In this document: positions 25,301-37,626 of the stretch, in pieces
Position numbering within the stretch: the stretch's first letter is position 1
Layout: every line of letters starts with the position of its first letter
Assembly (NCBI GenBank): GCA_009746045.1
Contig: RPFO01000104.1
Coordinates: forward strand, 2,914,296-2,978,295
Length of the DNA stretch: 64,000 bases
Source of the DNA: Mesostigma viride
Lineage: Eukaryota; Streptophyta; Mesostigmatophyceae; Mesostigmatales; Mesostigmataceae
Direction: 5' to 3'
Notes under the pieces: generated by a model
What the model was told of the DNA's origin: nothing
Seen by the model: the letters and a program-made list of their open reading frames with translations, nothing else
The model's database searches: none
Program-made: the position numbers and the translations under genes

Positions 25301-28300
25301 TGTTGAGCACCCACACTCCCATTGAGGCCATGCGTCTCTTTTTCAATTTTTATGTAACACTACTATGCCGCATATTTATATTTTTCAGGATGCCCGATGG
25401 TCTTTACATGTAGGGAGATATGCACCCACACTCCCACTGAGGCCATGCATTTCTTATGTAACACTACTACGCCGCATATATTTTAATATATAAGTCACTT
25501 CTGCTGTTGAATGGGTAGGTTGGGAGGCTATGGAGTCTGGGGAAACGGGTAGTGCACGGGAAGGGCTTCCGTCACCCTGCCTAGTTTCACACTGCATCCA
25601 TATGGCGGGGGGGGGGGGGGGGGGGGGGGGCTTCTGAGGGTATACCGTTGGCCAACCAGCAGTCCTTCAACACACCTGTAAATGGAACTGAACCTTGACA
25701 TGCATGCAATGCAAAGAAAAGGAAAGGAAAGGAGAGGAAGGCAGTTCATGATCACCATCTACTAGAGATGTGGGATATGACAGCAAGAACGTGTTGCGGG
25801 GTGGTCTCTTTCTTGCGTCATTTTCCATTCTTCAGGACCCTTTCTTGCAACTTGACCGTAATGGCTTCCGTGCGCAGGTTGTCGCCGTCGTCGCAGCCGT
25901 CTCCCTCGCCCAAGCCCGCCGCCAGGGGGTCCCTGGACGGGGTCCACGCGGCACTTCCGGACACGTATTCCGAGGTACACATGCCGCACATGGCGGTAGG
26001 CGGTGCAGGATACGGTCACTGTACACTGCTCTGGTGATACAGTAAGGTTATACCGGGTACAAGTATACCTTTTTCTTCCGGCTTTGTGGGTGGGTGGGTG
26101 GGTGGGTGGGTGGGTGGTGGGTGGGTGGGTGGGTGGGTGGGTGGGTGGGTGGTGGGTGGGTGGGTGGGTGGGTGGGTGTGGGTGGGTGGGTGGGTGGTGG
26201 TGGGTGGGTGGGTGGGTGGGTGGGTGGGTGGGTGGGTGGGTGGGTGGGTGGGTGGGTGGGTGGGTGGGTGGGTGGGTGGGTGGGTGGGTGGGTGGGTGGG
26301 TGGGTGGGTGGGTGGGTGGGTGGGTGGATCGCATTGTCAGTTCACCTGCAGAGTGTTTAGATCCATACTGGAGTATGATACTGTAGTATATTAGTATGTT
26401 AGTATGTTAGTATGTTAGTATGTTAGTATGTTAGTATGTTAGTATGTTAGTAATACGTGCTAGTTTTTTAGTAATACGTGCTACATGATCTCCCCACGGA
26501 GTCATGTTATAATTTCATTTCATTTCATTTCATTTCATTTCATTTCATTCAATATTAGTATGCTGCTCCCCACCGTGCCGCCATCCCCTCCCCCCAAAAA
26601 TAGTGTTTTCATGTGCCCCATCAACCGAACAGGTGCTGGCTGCTGCATGATATTTTGGCCATGCAGCCCATTCCTGGGCGACGTGAGTGTATGATAACTA
26701 CTATATGGTGTTATTATTTTCAGTGCCGTGGCTTGCAGTTCCCCGTTACCCGGTGGAGCGCCTCTGTGTCCACGCCATGGACATTCTCTCGTCAGATTGT
26801 TCAGTCTGGCCTGCCGTGGGTGCACCTCATCTATCGATTTTGTTTGATAGATGAGGCGTGCTGGATCAACGGTGATGACAGTCAAGTTTGCGTGCCTTAT
26901 CCGGCGCTTGTGCTGGATAATTAAAACTGCTTGGTAGACAAGCTCCACGGGCCTGGTCTATCAATTCTGGCGCTTGTCCCACCTGTCTCCTGTGAGTGGG
27001 GTGCTTGTGTGCCTCGTGTCTAGCCAGGCACTCCACTCAGCAGCAGATGCCTGCATTGGTCTGTTTTACGGAAACTTCCCCTATTCATCCAGGCCCTCTA
27101 CGCCGGGCACGGGGCTGATTACCCGCCTGCACTGGTTTGTTTTTACATGGAACGTGCCCTGTTCATCCAGGCCCTCTACGCGGTGTTCGGGGATGACTAC
27201 CCGTACGTCGAGCTGTGGACTGACCGGCTGCGCGAGGTATGCCCTATCTATCAATATCTTTCTCGTGTCAATATCAGAATCTTTCCTGTGTAGGCCCCAT
27301 ATTGTTCCTGTACTTTGCGCCGTCCGCTTTGGTTTGCCCTATCGTTGTAGCGCTGCACTTGGGCATATAGGCTGCAGGAGAAATGCACCCATTCATTTCG
27401 TATAAAAAAATGATATTCATGCGTCCATTGTTTCTTATCAACAAAATATGAATGCGCCCATTCCTTGCTTATTGAAATCAGACCTGTGCACCCATTCCTT
27501 TCTTATCAAAATATGATTTGATGCGTCCATCTAAATTTTGATGATCAAATTTAGATTGATGCACCCATTCCTTTCTTACTGCTACCAGAATAAGGTTAAT
27601 GCTCCCATCCTTTTCTCATCAAAATGCGAGCTACGCGCCCATTCCTTATCTATCCAATAAGGAAATAATCCGCTCAGTTCTCTCTAATCATGTCTTGTTC
27701 CTCATCTTGTTGGCCATGAGCGGTGAACACAAGGTATACTTCTTTCCCTTAACAGTCATGCCACCTGTCCCCTTTTCGTCTCATTTTGCCAGCCGCGTCC
27801 GATACAGGCCATTTACTGTACATTCGTGCCCTGCATCCGTCCTGCCCTACATGTCCTTATTTGTCTTCCTCAGCATTCTCTGCAATACCCAAGCCCGCAA
27901 AAGAGGCACATGGTTTAATCAAGTTACCAATCGATTAACCAGCTCAATTTGTCTTCGTCTGATCAACCAGTTCAACTTGTCTTTAATTGATCGACCAACT
28001 CAATTGCTGTTCAATTGACTAACCAGTTCAGCGTGTCTTCAATTGATTAATCAACTCAATCGGTGTTCAATCGGTTAACCAACTCAATGTGTCTTCATTT
28101 GATTTAACGAATCACATGGCCCCTCGCATTACCCCCGGCTGTGGCCAAACCGCCTGCGACCGACCATCCCGCGACTCACAGTGGATCTCGTCCCACGTCG
28201 TCAAGACCCTGCTGGCTGCCATCGAACGCAACCACGCCGACGTCAACCGCACGACCGCCGCGCTCGGTGCGGATGTCAAGATCGCGCCGCTGGTGCCGCC

Positions 28301-31300
28301 CGACCCGCCCGCGCCCCCGACCTCGTGGCTCAGTGGCCTGACAGAGGCCCTGGGCCTCGGTGCGTCTGGCAGCAGTAGCAGCAGCGCGAGCAAGAGGGCG
28401 GATCCACGGAGCACTCCCCCGGGGGGCGCCGCTGTGGCCTTGCCCGGGGGAGCCATGGCAGGGATAGGTGCTGCGGGGCAGGGGACACCTGCGCCTTCAG
28501 GAAAGGATGGGGGCAGCGGTGGCGGCGCGGCAGCCGGGGGCAGTGCGGGGGCTGCCGGCGGGGTGGATAGTGACACGCAGGTGGCGCGGCTTCAGGCCGC
28601 GTTGGAGCAGCACGCGCAGGGGGTGAGTGCAAGTACTTTCTGCTGTCATGATGACCTGATAGTCGTCATTATAGTTTCGTGACTGGATAGTCATCGAAGC
28701 CATGTCGATGGCTTCTGTTTCCTGTTGCACAAGGAGACGATCTTGGTTCTACCGACCTGGAGTCACATTACATTTGCTCGATTGCTATTGGTCTTAGCAC
28801 ACGTATTAGTTCGGCGGCTCTAGTCCAGGGCACGGTGTACATGGGAGAACATGGTCCACCGTGTGCGGTTTGGAACCGGCGTGATTTTGCGCTTGGCTCC
28901 CTTTTACAAGGGCACAAGGCTGGGATCAAAACGCACAAACCCTAAACCCTAAACGGCGCAGGCTGGTCGTGGTAACAGGCGTGCTATCAGGTTATTGCAC
29001 CGCTTGCGCTTTTACAAGACCGCTTGTGCGGGTGTAGTCCTACCGGTGGCTCTACTTCATGGCAGCAGCTTCCGTTTCAAGCTTGGAAGCTCATTGCAGT
29101 GGCAGCCGTGGTGTTGACGGCGGTTGGTGGTTAGGGTTCTTAGTGCAGAGCAATGATCTCCCCCGGGGCAGAAACCGTTTTCAATAGGCATGTCTTGGGA
29201 CCCCTGCAAGGTTTTGCCCACCGTTGTCTGTAGGCCGTAGTCTGCGCACCGGGGTTTGACAGTCATGATATCGATTGTCACGCATGCTTGATTGACATTC
29301 AGGCACCGTCGGTGCATGTATCGTTGCAGGAAATGTGAGCATGGCTATGCTTTCTGGTGGAGTGGTCCAGACCCACCATGCACGTTGCTTATTGCTTTTA
29401 AGATCACTAAGCTCCCAAGAAGACCAGCATTTGATTGAATACAATAATTGGAGCCCTGTCACAAATGCAGCAGTTAAGAGTGGCCTTAAGGTTTCTCAAT
29501 CCGCACCCGGAAGCAGGAAGCCTCCAGGGTGGGAGGGAGGGAAAAGAAACAATTGCGGATCATTGCAGGCCTAGCTTGCTTAAGGCATGGTCTGCTGACA
29601 CACAAGCTGACATCATCCTAAATTAATTAACACCGGCATGCGTCACACGCCGGCCTGAACAGTGCTGAAAACGCCACTACAAACAACTTGACCACGCACC
29701 CCCAGGCTAGTGCGTTAACCGTACAGATAGTTGTACAAGGTTCCCAAAACTGACACACATAAAACTCGCCCATCGACCCCTTGGGCCGGTCCGAATCCAC
29801 TATACAATAGTTAGTCACGACTCACTAAGGAAACCAAATCAGTCAAAGATTCGTTAAGCAACCAGCTGACCCTAGAGGTCCCCAGCTAATCTCAGCCGGT
29901 GCAACCAACGAATCTTTGCAAGCAAGTCGTATAAAACCTACAATTAATTTTCTCGGACCGCTAATTAATAGCCACCGACCCTCATAAACAACCAGGTCAT
30001 CCAAGGAAAAATCAGGCGAGCATGAAACCCTTCGCACACATCGAATTAGTCAGCCCATGTCGCAGACAGCCTTCCACATGCTGGCCAAGGCATAGCGGCC
30101 CTATATTTCCCGCATGCGTTAATTAAACTATTAGAGAAAACCGATTGTTGAAACGCCAAGTGCTAGGTGCTCTTTCTGATACCCTCTCCTACCACATGTT
30201 CAGCGGCGCAACCCATCACCTGGTTCGTGTGTCACCCTGGCTCCATGTCGACCATATGACATCGATTCTCCATGACTGTTCGGATTCCCCATCTTTTCTG
30301 TCTGGCCTGCGCTGGTAGTCTCATTGATACGGTTTGCTGGCATGACCCACCACCTGGTCTCGCTGTGGGTTCTGCTGTCAACTGCACGGTTTCCTATCGT
30401 TCCCATCGTGCTGCCAGATGTCGCCCCCCATGGTCGAGTGCATGGACGCGCTGCATGGGCGCCAGATGCTGCAGCGGCTGCTCTCGGGGGGCGGCGCCGC
30501 GGGGTTGCTCCCCTTTGCGTCGGTGCCGCTGCTGTACACTGTCGGCCGGCTGCGAGGTACCGTGTGTGATGATGCTGAATAAAGCACTCTCGCTTCGCTA
30601 TACCATGAAATAGTTTGGTACCATACCGGGTTCAAACACAGGACCTCTTGCATGATTTTGCGGCTGTAGGGGTCTCCTGATCCAAAAGGCATCCCAAGCA
30701 ATAGCCCAGATGCGAAAAAGCTCTTTACCGAAGAGCGGTGCAAGTACGTCCGAAATTCTCCAATACGGACCAGTTGATCGAATCGAACTGCTAGCCCCAC
30801 GGGGGCGGATGTGAGTAGGAGTACTACTCACCATGTATGAAGAGTAGCATAAATATCTTGCTGTCTCTGTCGCTGGTTTCTTTTCTATTGGAATGTTTGG
30901 TAGCCGTGGGAGCTTTTTTTAATGGTAACTTTCTCTATTGATATGTACTACTGTATGGGTGTCATGAATGCTCCACAACATCTATCAACTGCGAAGTGGG
31001 TTGTTGGTACCTTGCCGCGACTCGCATAGCACGACATCACAGAATGGTATCATTAGCACTTATAGCAGCACTATGTCGCCCCTGAGCAGTGCTATCATGC
31101 TACCACTCACAAAGGCATATTGTTAGAGAGTATTCCAAAATGCATGCCACCAGGGGGAGGTCAAGGACTCAAGGGCACGATTAAGTGCTTTTGAGCCTAT
31201 CCACATAACTTGTATCAGTGGAGGCTAGTTTGGGGTTCCCCTCTCTGCGCGTTCAGGGCTCACCACGAGCGCAGGCAACTAGGCCCCTGTTGAGTGTGAG

Positions 31301-34300
31301 GCCCTGCTGTTCGTTGCGTGTAGGAGTTGCATGTTGGAGCCCTCCTAGGGGCAGTTGCGTGTAGGAGTTGCGTGTAGGAGCCCCCCTCGGCGTCTGCGGT
31401 TTTAAGAGTGCTCTGCGGGCTCTACACTTTCCATGCCTGCTAAGTGGTTAGTCATGGTCAGGGTGCACTTGAAACATGTTGCACGGATGGTGGGGATGGC
31501 TTTTGCCTCATCAGCAGGCCAATTAGCAGGCCCATCAGCAGGCCCATTAGCAGGTCCAGAAGAGGAAAAAACTAGAAACGAAAACAAAGGTGGTCGGGAC
31601 TTCGCTCGTGCCCCCTTTGATTGCCTCACGCCTCTTGGGAATGTGCTCTGTTGCTTACTGTTAGCCCCTAACGTTCTAGTCTCCACGTTGTAGTCAGCCC
31701 CTAACGTTCTAGTTTCCACTTTGTAGTCAGCCCCTAACGTTCTAGTTTCCACGTTGTAGTCAGCCCCTAACGTTCTAGTTTCCACGTTGTAGTCAGCCCC
31801 TAACGTTCTAGTTTCCACGTCGTAGTTAGCCCCTAACGTTCTAGTTTCCACGTCGCATTTTAAGCCCACTACACCTTCCCATCTCCCGCAGCGCTGGAAT
31901 CAGCTTTGGGCGTGCTTATGTGCGTGACTCAACAGCACCTTGTGAATTGGACAGTGACGACAGCAGACCACGCGGGAACCTACGAGCACCAGCAGTAGGT
32001 TGACATGCACCTTGTTGAGAACCGTTGGCAAGCGTTCTTGATGGAATCCCCCCTGCATGGCCACCTGCCTGTGGCGTCGTTGGAGGGTGCATGCAACGAG
32101 TGTTGCCTCGTCAGGGTGGCAAGAAAGGACACGGGTTTGACAGGATAGTTCATCCCGTCAGATCAGGCTGCCATGAGAGCGAGCTCTCGGTCCTAGCTAC
32201 TTCTTATGCTGATCATGTAGCTGCACTTACATGTATATGCCATTCGGCTGTACAGTTGTTGTATCGTGGTATCCCTCGTTACAGTAGTATATTAGTACTA
32301 AATATATTATACAGTAGTATATTAGTGTCCCATGCCGGCTGTCTAGTTGTTGTTTTGTCGTGGTATCCCTTGTTGGCGTTGGCTTTGTTTATTTTTTCGT
32401 GGGTGCCTTTCCTCTGATGTAAGTAATTATATTTTTGAATATATATGCCATTTGAGCAGCGTGAGCTCGCTTTTTCTTGAGCTGATAGTTTGAACCGTCT
32501 CTGTTCCATAATGCAAGTTCATCATGTCAATCACCTGCCACGTGAGCAGAATGGTCGGTCGGCTGCTGCATGGCGCGCTTCCGATGGGACTCTGGTGGCG
32601 ACAAAGGGACGGGCATGAACGGCAGCGGGGGTGGGGGTGGATCAGGCCGGAGCCCCTTCCCCTTGTCAGCATCCAGGGGGAATCAGTGGACACCGGAGCT
32701 GCCCAACGACTCGCAGGTGAGCGAGATCTTAGCTTACAAGTACACGCCATACATTCTAACCTTCAACCCTAACCACTACACCTGTGGAAGTATGCCATGT
32801 ACTCTAAGCCTTCAACCCTAAACACTAAAGCTGTGGACACCACAGTCGCCCAACGACTCGCAGGTGAGTGCGTATCCGATAACAACTACACCTTCCACTC
32901 TAGACCATGAATTCTTCAACGCCAGTGGACACAGGGGCTGTCCCATCACTCGCAAGAGCGCGGGAGTGGCGTTTGCGGTGTCCTTGCCCACCACAGGTAG
33001 AATTACCCATTCTATTATTAGTATATCATTTGTTATGCTTTGTACTCGTCTCATCATGTCCCTGAACTCCCAGTATTTCTGCCACCCGCACCTTGTCCTC
33101 TCTCCCTCCCCTGTTCCTGCCACCCACAGGATGTCCCCTTAGCCCGCTCTCAACCTCCCACCCCCACCCTACCTGCCCCCTTCCTTGCCCCGTACCTGCC
33201 GTCTCGCATCTTCTGCCGCCCGTCATTGTACAACTACAGTTACTTGCCCTGGCGTGGTTTCCCCGGCCGCTTGCCTCAGGCCCTGGTGAATTCCTGCCTC
33301 TCGATCTCCCCCGCGCAACGACGGCTTCGCAACGCAATCCCCTCGGGGATCGGATTGTGCAAATGTTGAGCTATCATTACTGCCACCCGCCCCCGGCTGC
33401 TGCTCTGCATCCCCCTACCTGCCTCCAACCCTCCGCTCACGTTTACCATCCTCATGCGGCCTTTCCTTTTGTGGCTCCCCGACATCCCCAGCTGCTCCTC
33501 TACATCCTCTGCGCCTTCTTCGAGCACCCTGACTGGCAGTTCCGGTGGCGTACCCCAGCGCGCCCCCTCACCGTGAGCAGCCCTTTCTTCGTCGGCGCGC
33601 TGCCCCCTCGCCCGCCGCAGTACTACACGGCGATGCTGCCGTCGCCACCGCCCGGTAAGGATGGCAGTTTCTTCCCTCTTTTTTCGGAACCTCGTTACCC
33701 AGGGGCTCCCGTTTTTGTCGAATTGATGTAGTACCCTCTGCCCTCCCCTCGCATTGGTATTCTTTTCTGGGGGCCAGGCGATAAGGACAGGCGATAAGGA
33801 CAGGCGATTAGGACAGGCGATATGGACAGGCGATAAGGACAAGCGATAAGGACAGGCGATAAGGACAGGCGATAAGGACAGGCGATAAGGACAGGCGATA
33901 AGGACAGGCGATTAGGACAGGCGATATGGACAGGCGATAAGGACAGGCGATAAGGACAGGCGATAAGGACAGGCGATAAGGACAGGCGATATGGACAGGC
34001 GATTAGCACAGGCGATAAGGACAGGCGATAAGGACAGGCTACAAGGACAGGCTACAAGGACAGGCTACAAGGACAGGCGATAAGGACAGGCGATAAGGAC
34101 AGGCTATACGGGCAGGCGAGAAGGGCCGCTATATGCGGCTGCATGCCTCCCCCGGGACGACATGGTTGATGGGGGGCACGCGAGCCATGGTCATCGTGTC
34201 CTCCTCCCCTTGGTTCCTTCTGGATTCTGTCCATCGGCACCTGGTGATCCTGACCCTTACATCCCAAACAAGGGTTATCTCTCAAGTCCCAGATAATGAA

Positions 34301-36266
34301 TTAATGAGTATATTTAAATCCCAGATAATGGTTACCTTCATATCCCAGATCTTGTGTACCTTTTGATCCCAGACCATCGTTTCGTGATTTGTCTGAACCC
34401 GTGATAAGCATTTCTGTGTCCAGTATAGGTACTCACGCATCACAACCTCATTATGACATCACTATAATGTCACCGTAACCGCATTATGACCTCTCTGCCT
34501 ACATGCCGTGCAAATGTGACCTCTGTCTGGCCATAAGCTCCTTGTCCCGATCCTGTCGCATGTCACCGCGCTATGAATACCGTGTCATTTATCCACCCAC
34601 ACGCCCGCCCGCCCGCCCGCCCGCCCGCCCGCCCGCCCGCCCACCCACCCACACGCCCGCCCGCCCGCCCGCCGCCCGCCCGCCCGCCCGCCGCCCGCCC
34701 GCCCGCCCGCCCGCCCGCCCGCCCGCCCGCCCGCCCGCCCACCCACCCACCCGGCCAGCCGGCCGGCACCAACCCCTTGTCCCCACACTGCTCCATGTCA
34801 CTGCATCTATGACTGCATCTATCATGGCTTACAGGCCAACTGCCCTTATGTCAATGAGACACCTGGCTCAGTCATGCATCTGTACAAGCCCCCAGTCCAT
34901 CATGTGTATACACCCGGGTAAGCATCTCTATAAACACCAGGGTATTCATCTCTATTAACACCCGGTTAACCATCTCTATATACACCCGGTTATTCATCTC
35001 TATAAAAACATGGTTAACCATCTCTGTATACACGCGGTTTACCATCCTGTTACATACCCATTACCCAACTTATTTACGCACTTGCCATCGCACACACATC
35101 ACATTGCAGAAAAGCACTCGGGCGCTCTGGCGCTCGTCACCGCTGCCAACAACCCGCCAGCGTTCTTTATTTTCAGCAACGGGCAGGCACTGCCCACACT
35201 GCAGGTATGCTTTTGCGTGGTTCATGCCAGCATGATATTCTTTGCCGCGTGCATGTTTCTTGCATGAACCTTAGTTAAGTATTTGATTTACCTCCCTTAT
35301 TGCCACATGCAATGTGAATGGGAGGCATGTAGAGCGCCCAACAGGGCCGGGGACTTGGGCATTTTTGCACGGCGAAGGCCCTGGCGCCAGCAGGTAGGCA
35401 GGCCCCGTGATCCGTGGTCACTGGGAAAGCTAGGGGGGGGGGGGGGACGGTTGGGAGATTCGGTGCTGTCAATGGGGGGTGCTGTGCTGAAATGTTCTTC
35501 AGCCTGGCATGGCAAGTGCAGATGCAGCTACTACCTCGTGGCATGGGGTGGAATTGCGTGGAATTGCGTGGCATGGGGTGTTTGATCACCCGGTATTTTT
35601 CCTCGGACGCTACATGGGCAGTTGGCAGAAAATTTAATGGGGCATACATCGCACTGAGCCTAGGGTCTGAACGTGCGAGTGTTTCAGCCAAAAGGAAGGT
35701 CAAGTTTGCCTTCTTTAGGGTCAATAATATTGCAACTGCAGTTATGTCAGGGCTGGGCAAAGCAGGCCCCCGCAAAAGGCTATGTGAAGCGCCCTATTGA
35801 CACGTGCATATGGTTGCCTTGGCCATCTGCAGGAACTGCCGCCACATACCTTGCTTTGCTGACGATGCCTGGTTGTATTGTGACACGATCAACCTGGATG
35901 TAGGGGGGTGCTTTGCGAAGCCTTAGTTGCCACGTGTGCTTTGCTCCATGGAGAATTCATGCTCAATGATGCAGTCATGCGCCGTCACTAATTTAATAGT
36001 ACTACTATTAAATAAGTGTTACATATACATATACATATATATATTTAAAATAAATGTAACGAAAAAAAAAAATCGTTACACTCTGCCATGTGTGGTCGCC
36101 GCAGGGCCACAACGGCTTGTTCCATTCCATCATCCTCTTCTGCCGGCTGGTGCAACGAGACCATGGGGGCCGCGTGGGCACCGTGGACCTGCGGTCCCCC
36201 AGCATCAACCTGCTGCCCTTGCTGGAGCCGTCATATGCACCGGAAGATGAATCAATATATGGCTGA
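19398..36266 (+). CDS. TMEM209: TMEM209-like nuclear-envelope protein, about twelve exons
   Basis: Exons in phase: 19398-19985, 22368-22485, 23593-23856, 24699-24804, 25878-25974, 27171-27236, 28182-28622, 30418-30556, 32547-32716, 33492-33654, 35110-35204 and 36105-36266 (TGA), about 800 residues. The first exon has a hydrophobic segment (VDLLGALCGLAALKGLHFLL), then a long Pro/Ser/Gly/Met-rich linker. The C-terminal half follows the TMEM209 (cytochrome b561 N-terminal-like) family of plants and animals: YPYVELWTDRLRE-WISS, CMDALHGRQMLQRLL, GCCMARFRWDSGGD, W...LPNDSQ-LLLYILCAFFEHP, PFFVGALPP, NGLFHSIILFCRL, GRVGTVDL. In animals TMEM209 is a nuclear-envelope protein associated with nuclear pores; I infer a similar place here. 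The family normally has two membrane segments, so the true start is probably an unplaced upstream exon. The linker is longer than in human TMEM209. Confidence 0.87.
20340..20590. repeat. AT-rich tandem repeat (GGTATTAGAAGTATTACTTT)
   Basis: Imperfect repeats of a 20-36-bp unit within the first intron of the TMEM209-like gene. Confidence 0.85.
21527..21845. repeat. GGGGT pentamer array and 22-bp G-rich minisatellite
   Basis: About 23 GGGGT units (21527-21642), a transition zone, then about six copies of a GGGTGGGTGGGGCTGGGGGTT unit (21700-21835). It is strongly G-rich on the plus strand and intronic. Confidence 0.95.
23330..23465. repeat. Tandem repeat, three copies (CACCGTCACCGGGCCTTCTT)
   Basis: About three near-identical ~46-bp units in the second intron of the TMEM209-like gene. 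Confidence 0.9.
23868..24002. repeat. Tandem repeat (TGAATGGAAAGGGCTTCGTG)
   Basis: Six or so 21-24-bp copies starting right after the donor at 23857. Confidence 0.9.
24869..24907 (+). repeat. Ghost copy of exon 4 end and donor
   Basis: CCATCTGGGTCCATGGGGCC...TACAG then GTATG repeats the true exon end CCATCTGGTTCCATGGGACC...TACAT then GTAAG (24773-24810) about 96 bp downstream, with its own usable GT. Confidence 0.8.
24960..25080. repeat. GATA-type imperfect repeat
   Basis: Repeated GATAGATAGTTAGTGGACGG-like units, intronic. Confidence 0.85.
26084..26326. repeat. GTGG/GGGT tetranucleotide array
   Basis: About 60 units of GGGT with a few deletions, inside an intron of the TMEM209-like gene. 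The Gly/Trp/Val-rich open frames are artefacts. It is followed by TATGTTAG repeats (26388-26455) and a CATTT array (26513-26548). Confidence 0.95.
27030..27120 (+). repeat. Ghost copy of exon 6 acceptor and exon start
   Basis: The true acceptor and exon start (GTTCATCCAG then GCCCTCTACGCGGTG..., 27161-27200) is preceded about 90 bp upstream by a diverged copy (ATTCATCCAG then GCCCTCTACGCCGGG...GATTACCCG), including a similar upstream TGGTTTGTTTTTAC-like tract. Confidence 0.8.
27400..28110. repeat. Two imperfect AT-rich tandem arrays
   Basis: 27400-27640 repeats CACCCATTCCTTTCTTATCA-like units. 27920-28110 repeats TTGATTAACCAACTCAAT-like units ending just before exon 7. Confidence 0.75.
28937..28954. 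repeat. Short interstitial plant-type telomere motif
   Basis: AAACCCTAAACCCTAAAC, two and a half copies of the complement of TTTAGGG, in an intron. It is too short to indicate a fused chromosome end. Confidence 0.6.
30615..30815 (-). mobile_element. Diverged tRNA-related SINE
   Basis: On the minus strand the stretch GATGCC...GGATCAGGAGAC...GCAAAATCATGCAAGAGGTCC...GTTTGAACCCGG aligns with the better-delimited element at 38780-39055. The end resembles the T-arm (B box) of a tRNA gene, perhaps tRNA-Ala. Ends are not defined. Confidence 0.6.
31675..31856. repeat. 33-bp minisatellite, about 5-6 copies
   Basis: Unit CAGCCCCTAACGTTCTAGTT plus TCCACGTTGTAGT, intronic. Preceded at 31515-31555 by short AGCAGGCCCAT repeats. 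Confidence 0.95.
32833..32960 (+). repeat. Two ghost copies of exon 9 end and donor
   Basis: The true exon end (GGACACCGGAGCTGCCCAAC, GACTCGCAG then GTGAG, 32688-32721) recurs at 32833-32870 with an intact CAG-GTGAGT donor, and in diverged form at 32926-32960. Confidence 0.85.
33776..34120. repeat. 13-bp minisatellite (GATAAGGACAGGC), about 26 copies
   Basis: Almost perfect 13-bp tandem array with TA/TT variants, in the tenth intron of the TMEM209-like gene. Confidence 0.95.
34589..34762. repeat. CCCG tetranucleotide array
   Basis: CCCG/CCCA units, intronic. Pro/Ala/Arg open frames here are artefacts. Followed at 34905-35045 by ~27-bp repeats of ACACCCGGTTAACCATCTCT. Confidence 0.93.
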
Positions 36267-36336
36267 AGCCTATGCTCCGGGATATCCTTCGATGGCTGAA
36301 GCCTGTGCACCGGAAGGAGGATCCATAGATGGTTGA
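36233..36336 (+). repeat. Tandem repeat spanning the stop codon of the TMEM209-like gene
   Basis: A 33-36-bp unit (TATGCACCGGAAGATGAATC...ATGGCTGAAGCC) covers the last codons and stop and is followed by two diverged copies in the 3' UTR. Confidence 0.8.
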
Positions 36337-37600
36337 ATAGATAGGCCAGACGATGAACTAACTCATGGAAACGCCGGCGTGGACATCCCATGTGTTCCAG
36401 GCCGTGGTGCCTAAAGAAGCAGGGCATACTCAAACTGAAGGCTTTCTCTGCTAGGCTTTCTTCTGCTCTGGCTGGTGGTAGCACCTCAGAGCTGCATGCG
36501 TGTGGGCAGCACGGTTGGTAAGATTGTCCCATGCGGCGACAGCAGGTGTCCAATAAACGGAAAGGCAATATTGGGTGGCTGGGTGTGGTACCAATGGCTA
36601 AGTGCTCGCCTTCTTGAGGCATTTGTTTCTTGGCAGCCTTACTGTCTGCTCAAATAGATCGTAGGTGTTCCTCATTGAGTGTTTGGACGCGCCAGCACCA
36701 CTTTTGGTCGCGTGCATGCAGCAAGCTTGCTGATTAGCTGAAGAAATTTATTCACACGTAGACTGCGTCACATGAGGTTAAGTCCTCACTGGGGATGGAA
36801 ATGGGATGGAATGGATGATGCTAGCTACCTAGTTTGTGGTTACAGGGTGGCGGGCGTCGCGGCCCTGATAGCAGCCAATCAGCTCAAGTGTATGGGAGGC
36901 GGCCGGCACTTGCTGATTGACGTTTCTGTGGCTTCCCCCTTGGCTCTTAGCCATGTCGTTGGTGCATCCCAGCTAGGCGGCGGGCTACACGGCGGATCGG
37001 GCTGAGCAGGCCAAGCTCGCGTCCTATGGCGACGTGCATGCCTGTATTGCCTAGCCAGTACTGAGCCCAACTGAATCCAGCCAGCCTCTAGCTTTTCAAC
37101 TAATTTATTTATATGTACACGCGACTGCGTCTCGTGAGCTTAAGTCCTCAGTGGGAGGGGAACATGGGATGGAACGGATTAAAAGTTAAATAAAATGGAA
37201 TTATACCATGACTCCGTTGGGAGATCATGTAGCACATATTCCTTGCTGGATGGGTGGGGGTGGGCGAAGCCGCGTAATCGATTTAACCTAACTCTGAGCT
37301 ATCTAGTCTAGAAAATCCTGACTACACTACTCAGCAAAGCGCCCCTTCCGCTTGGGGGGAGGGGGCTTGCCCACAGGGGCTGGCGTGCATGTGCATGCAT
37401 GAGCCTGGACAATCTTCTGCCACCTCTTCTTGTTCTGCACAGCAGTCCAAAGAAGAGAGAGGATGCAGCCATAGCCTTATAGCTTAGTCCTTGTCGTACA
37501 GCAATGCTACGTCCTGGCTATGAAGGAGACAACCAGCGCAGGCCTGCCAGAAATCGGATACGTCCTGGCTATGATCAGATTACTTGCCCACGCTCCTTGT
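36267..37600 (-). other. Intergenic, with a 3' LINE fragment at about 37190-37450
   Basis: On the minus strand 37450-37320 reads WTAVQNKKRWQKIVQ...PVGKPPPPKRKG then a stop, like the C-terminal end of a non-LTR ORF2. It is followed by a 3' region matching 44660-44895. A GTAGACTGCGTCACATGAG...GTCCTCA segment occurs twice (36756-36800, 37117-37160). No host gene is seen. Confidence 0.6.
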
Positions 37601-37626
37601 TACGATATGCTCACATGGGTCATATT

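Noticed and set aside
26003-26394. GGWVGGWV frames and the opposite THPPTHPP frame
   Set aside because: GGGT tetranucleotide array inside an intron.
28937-28954. Telomere or chromosome end
   Set aside because: Only about two and a half TTTAGGG units inside an intron.
33776-34120. CRISPR-like appearance of regularly spaced repeats (also at 14597-14945 and 60935-61305)
   Set aside because: These are head-to-tail tandem repeats without unique spacers, in introns of a nuclear genome.
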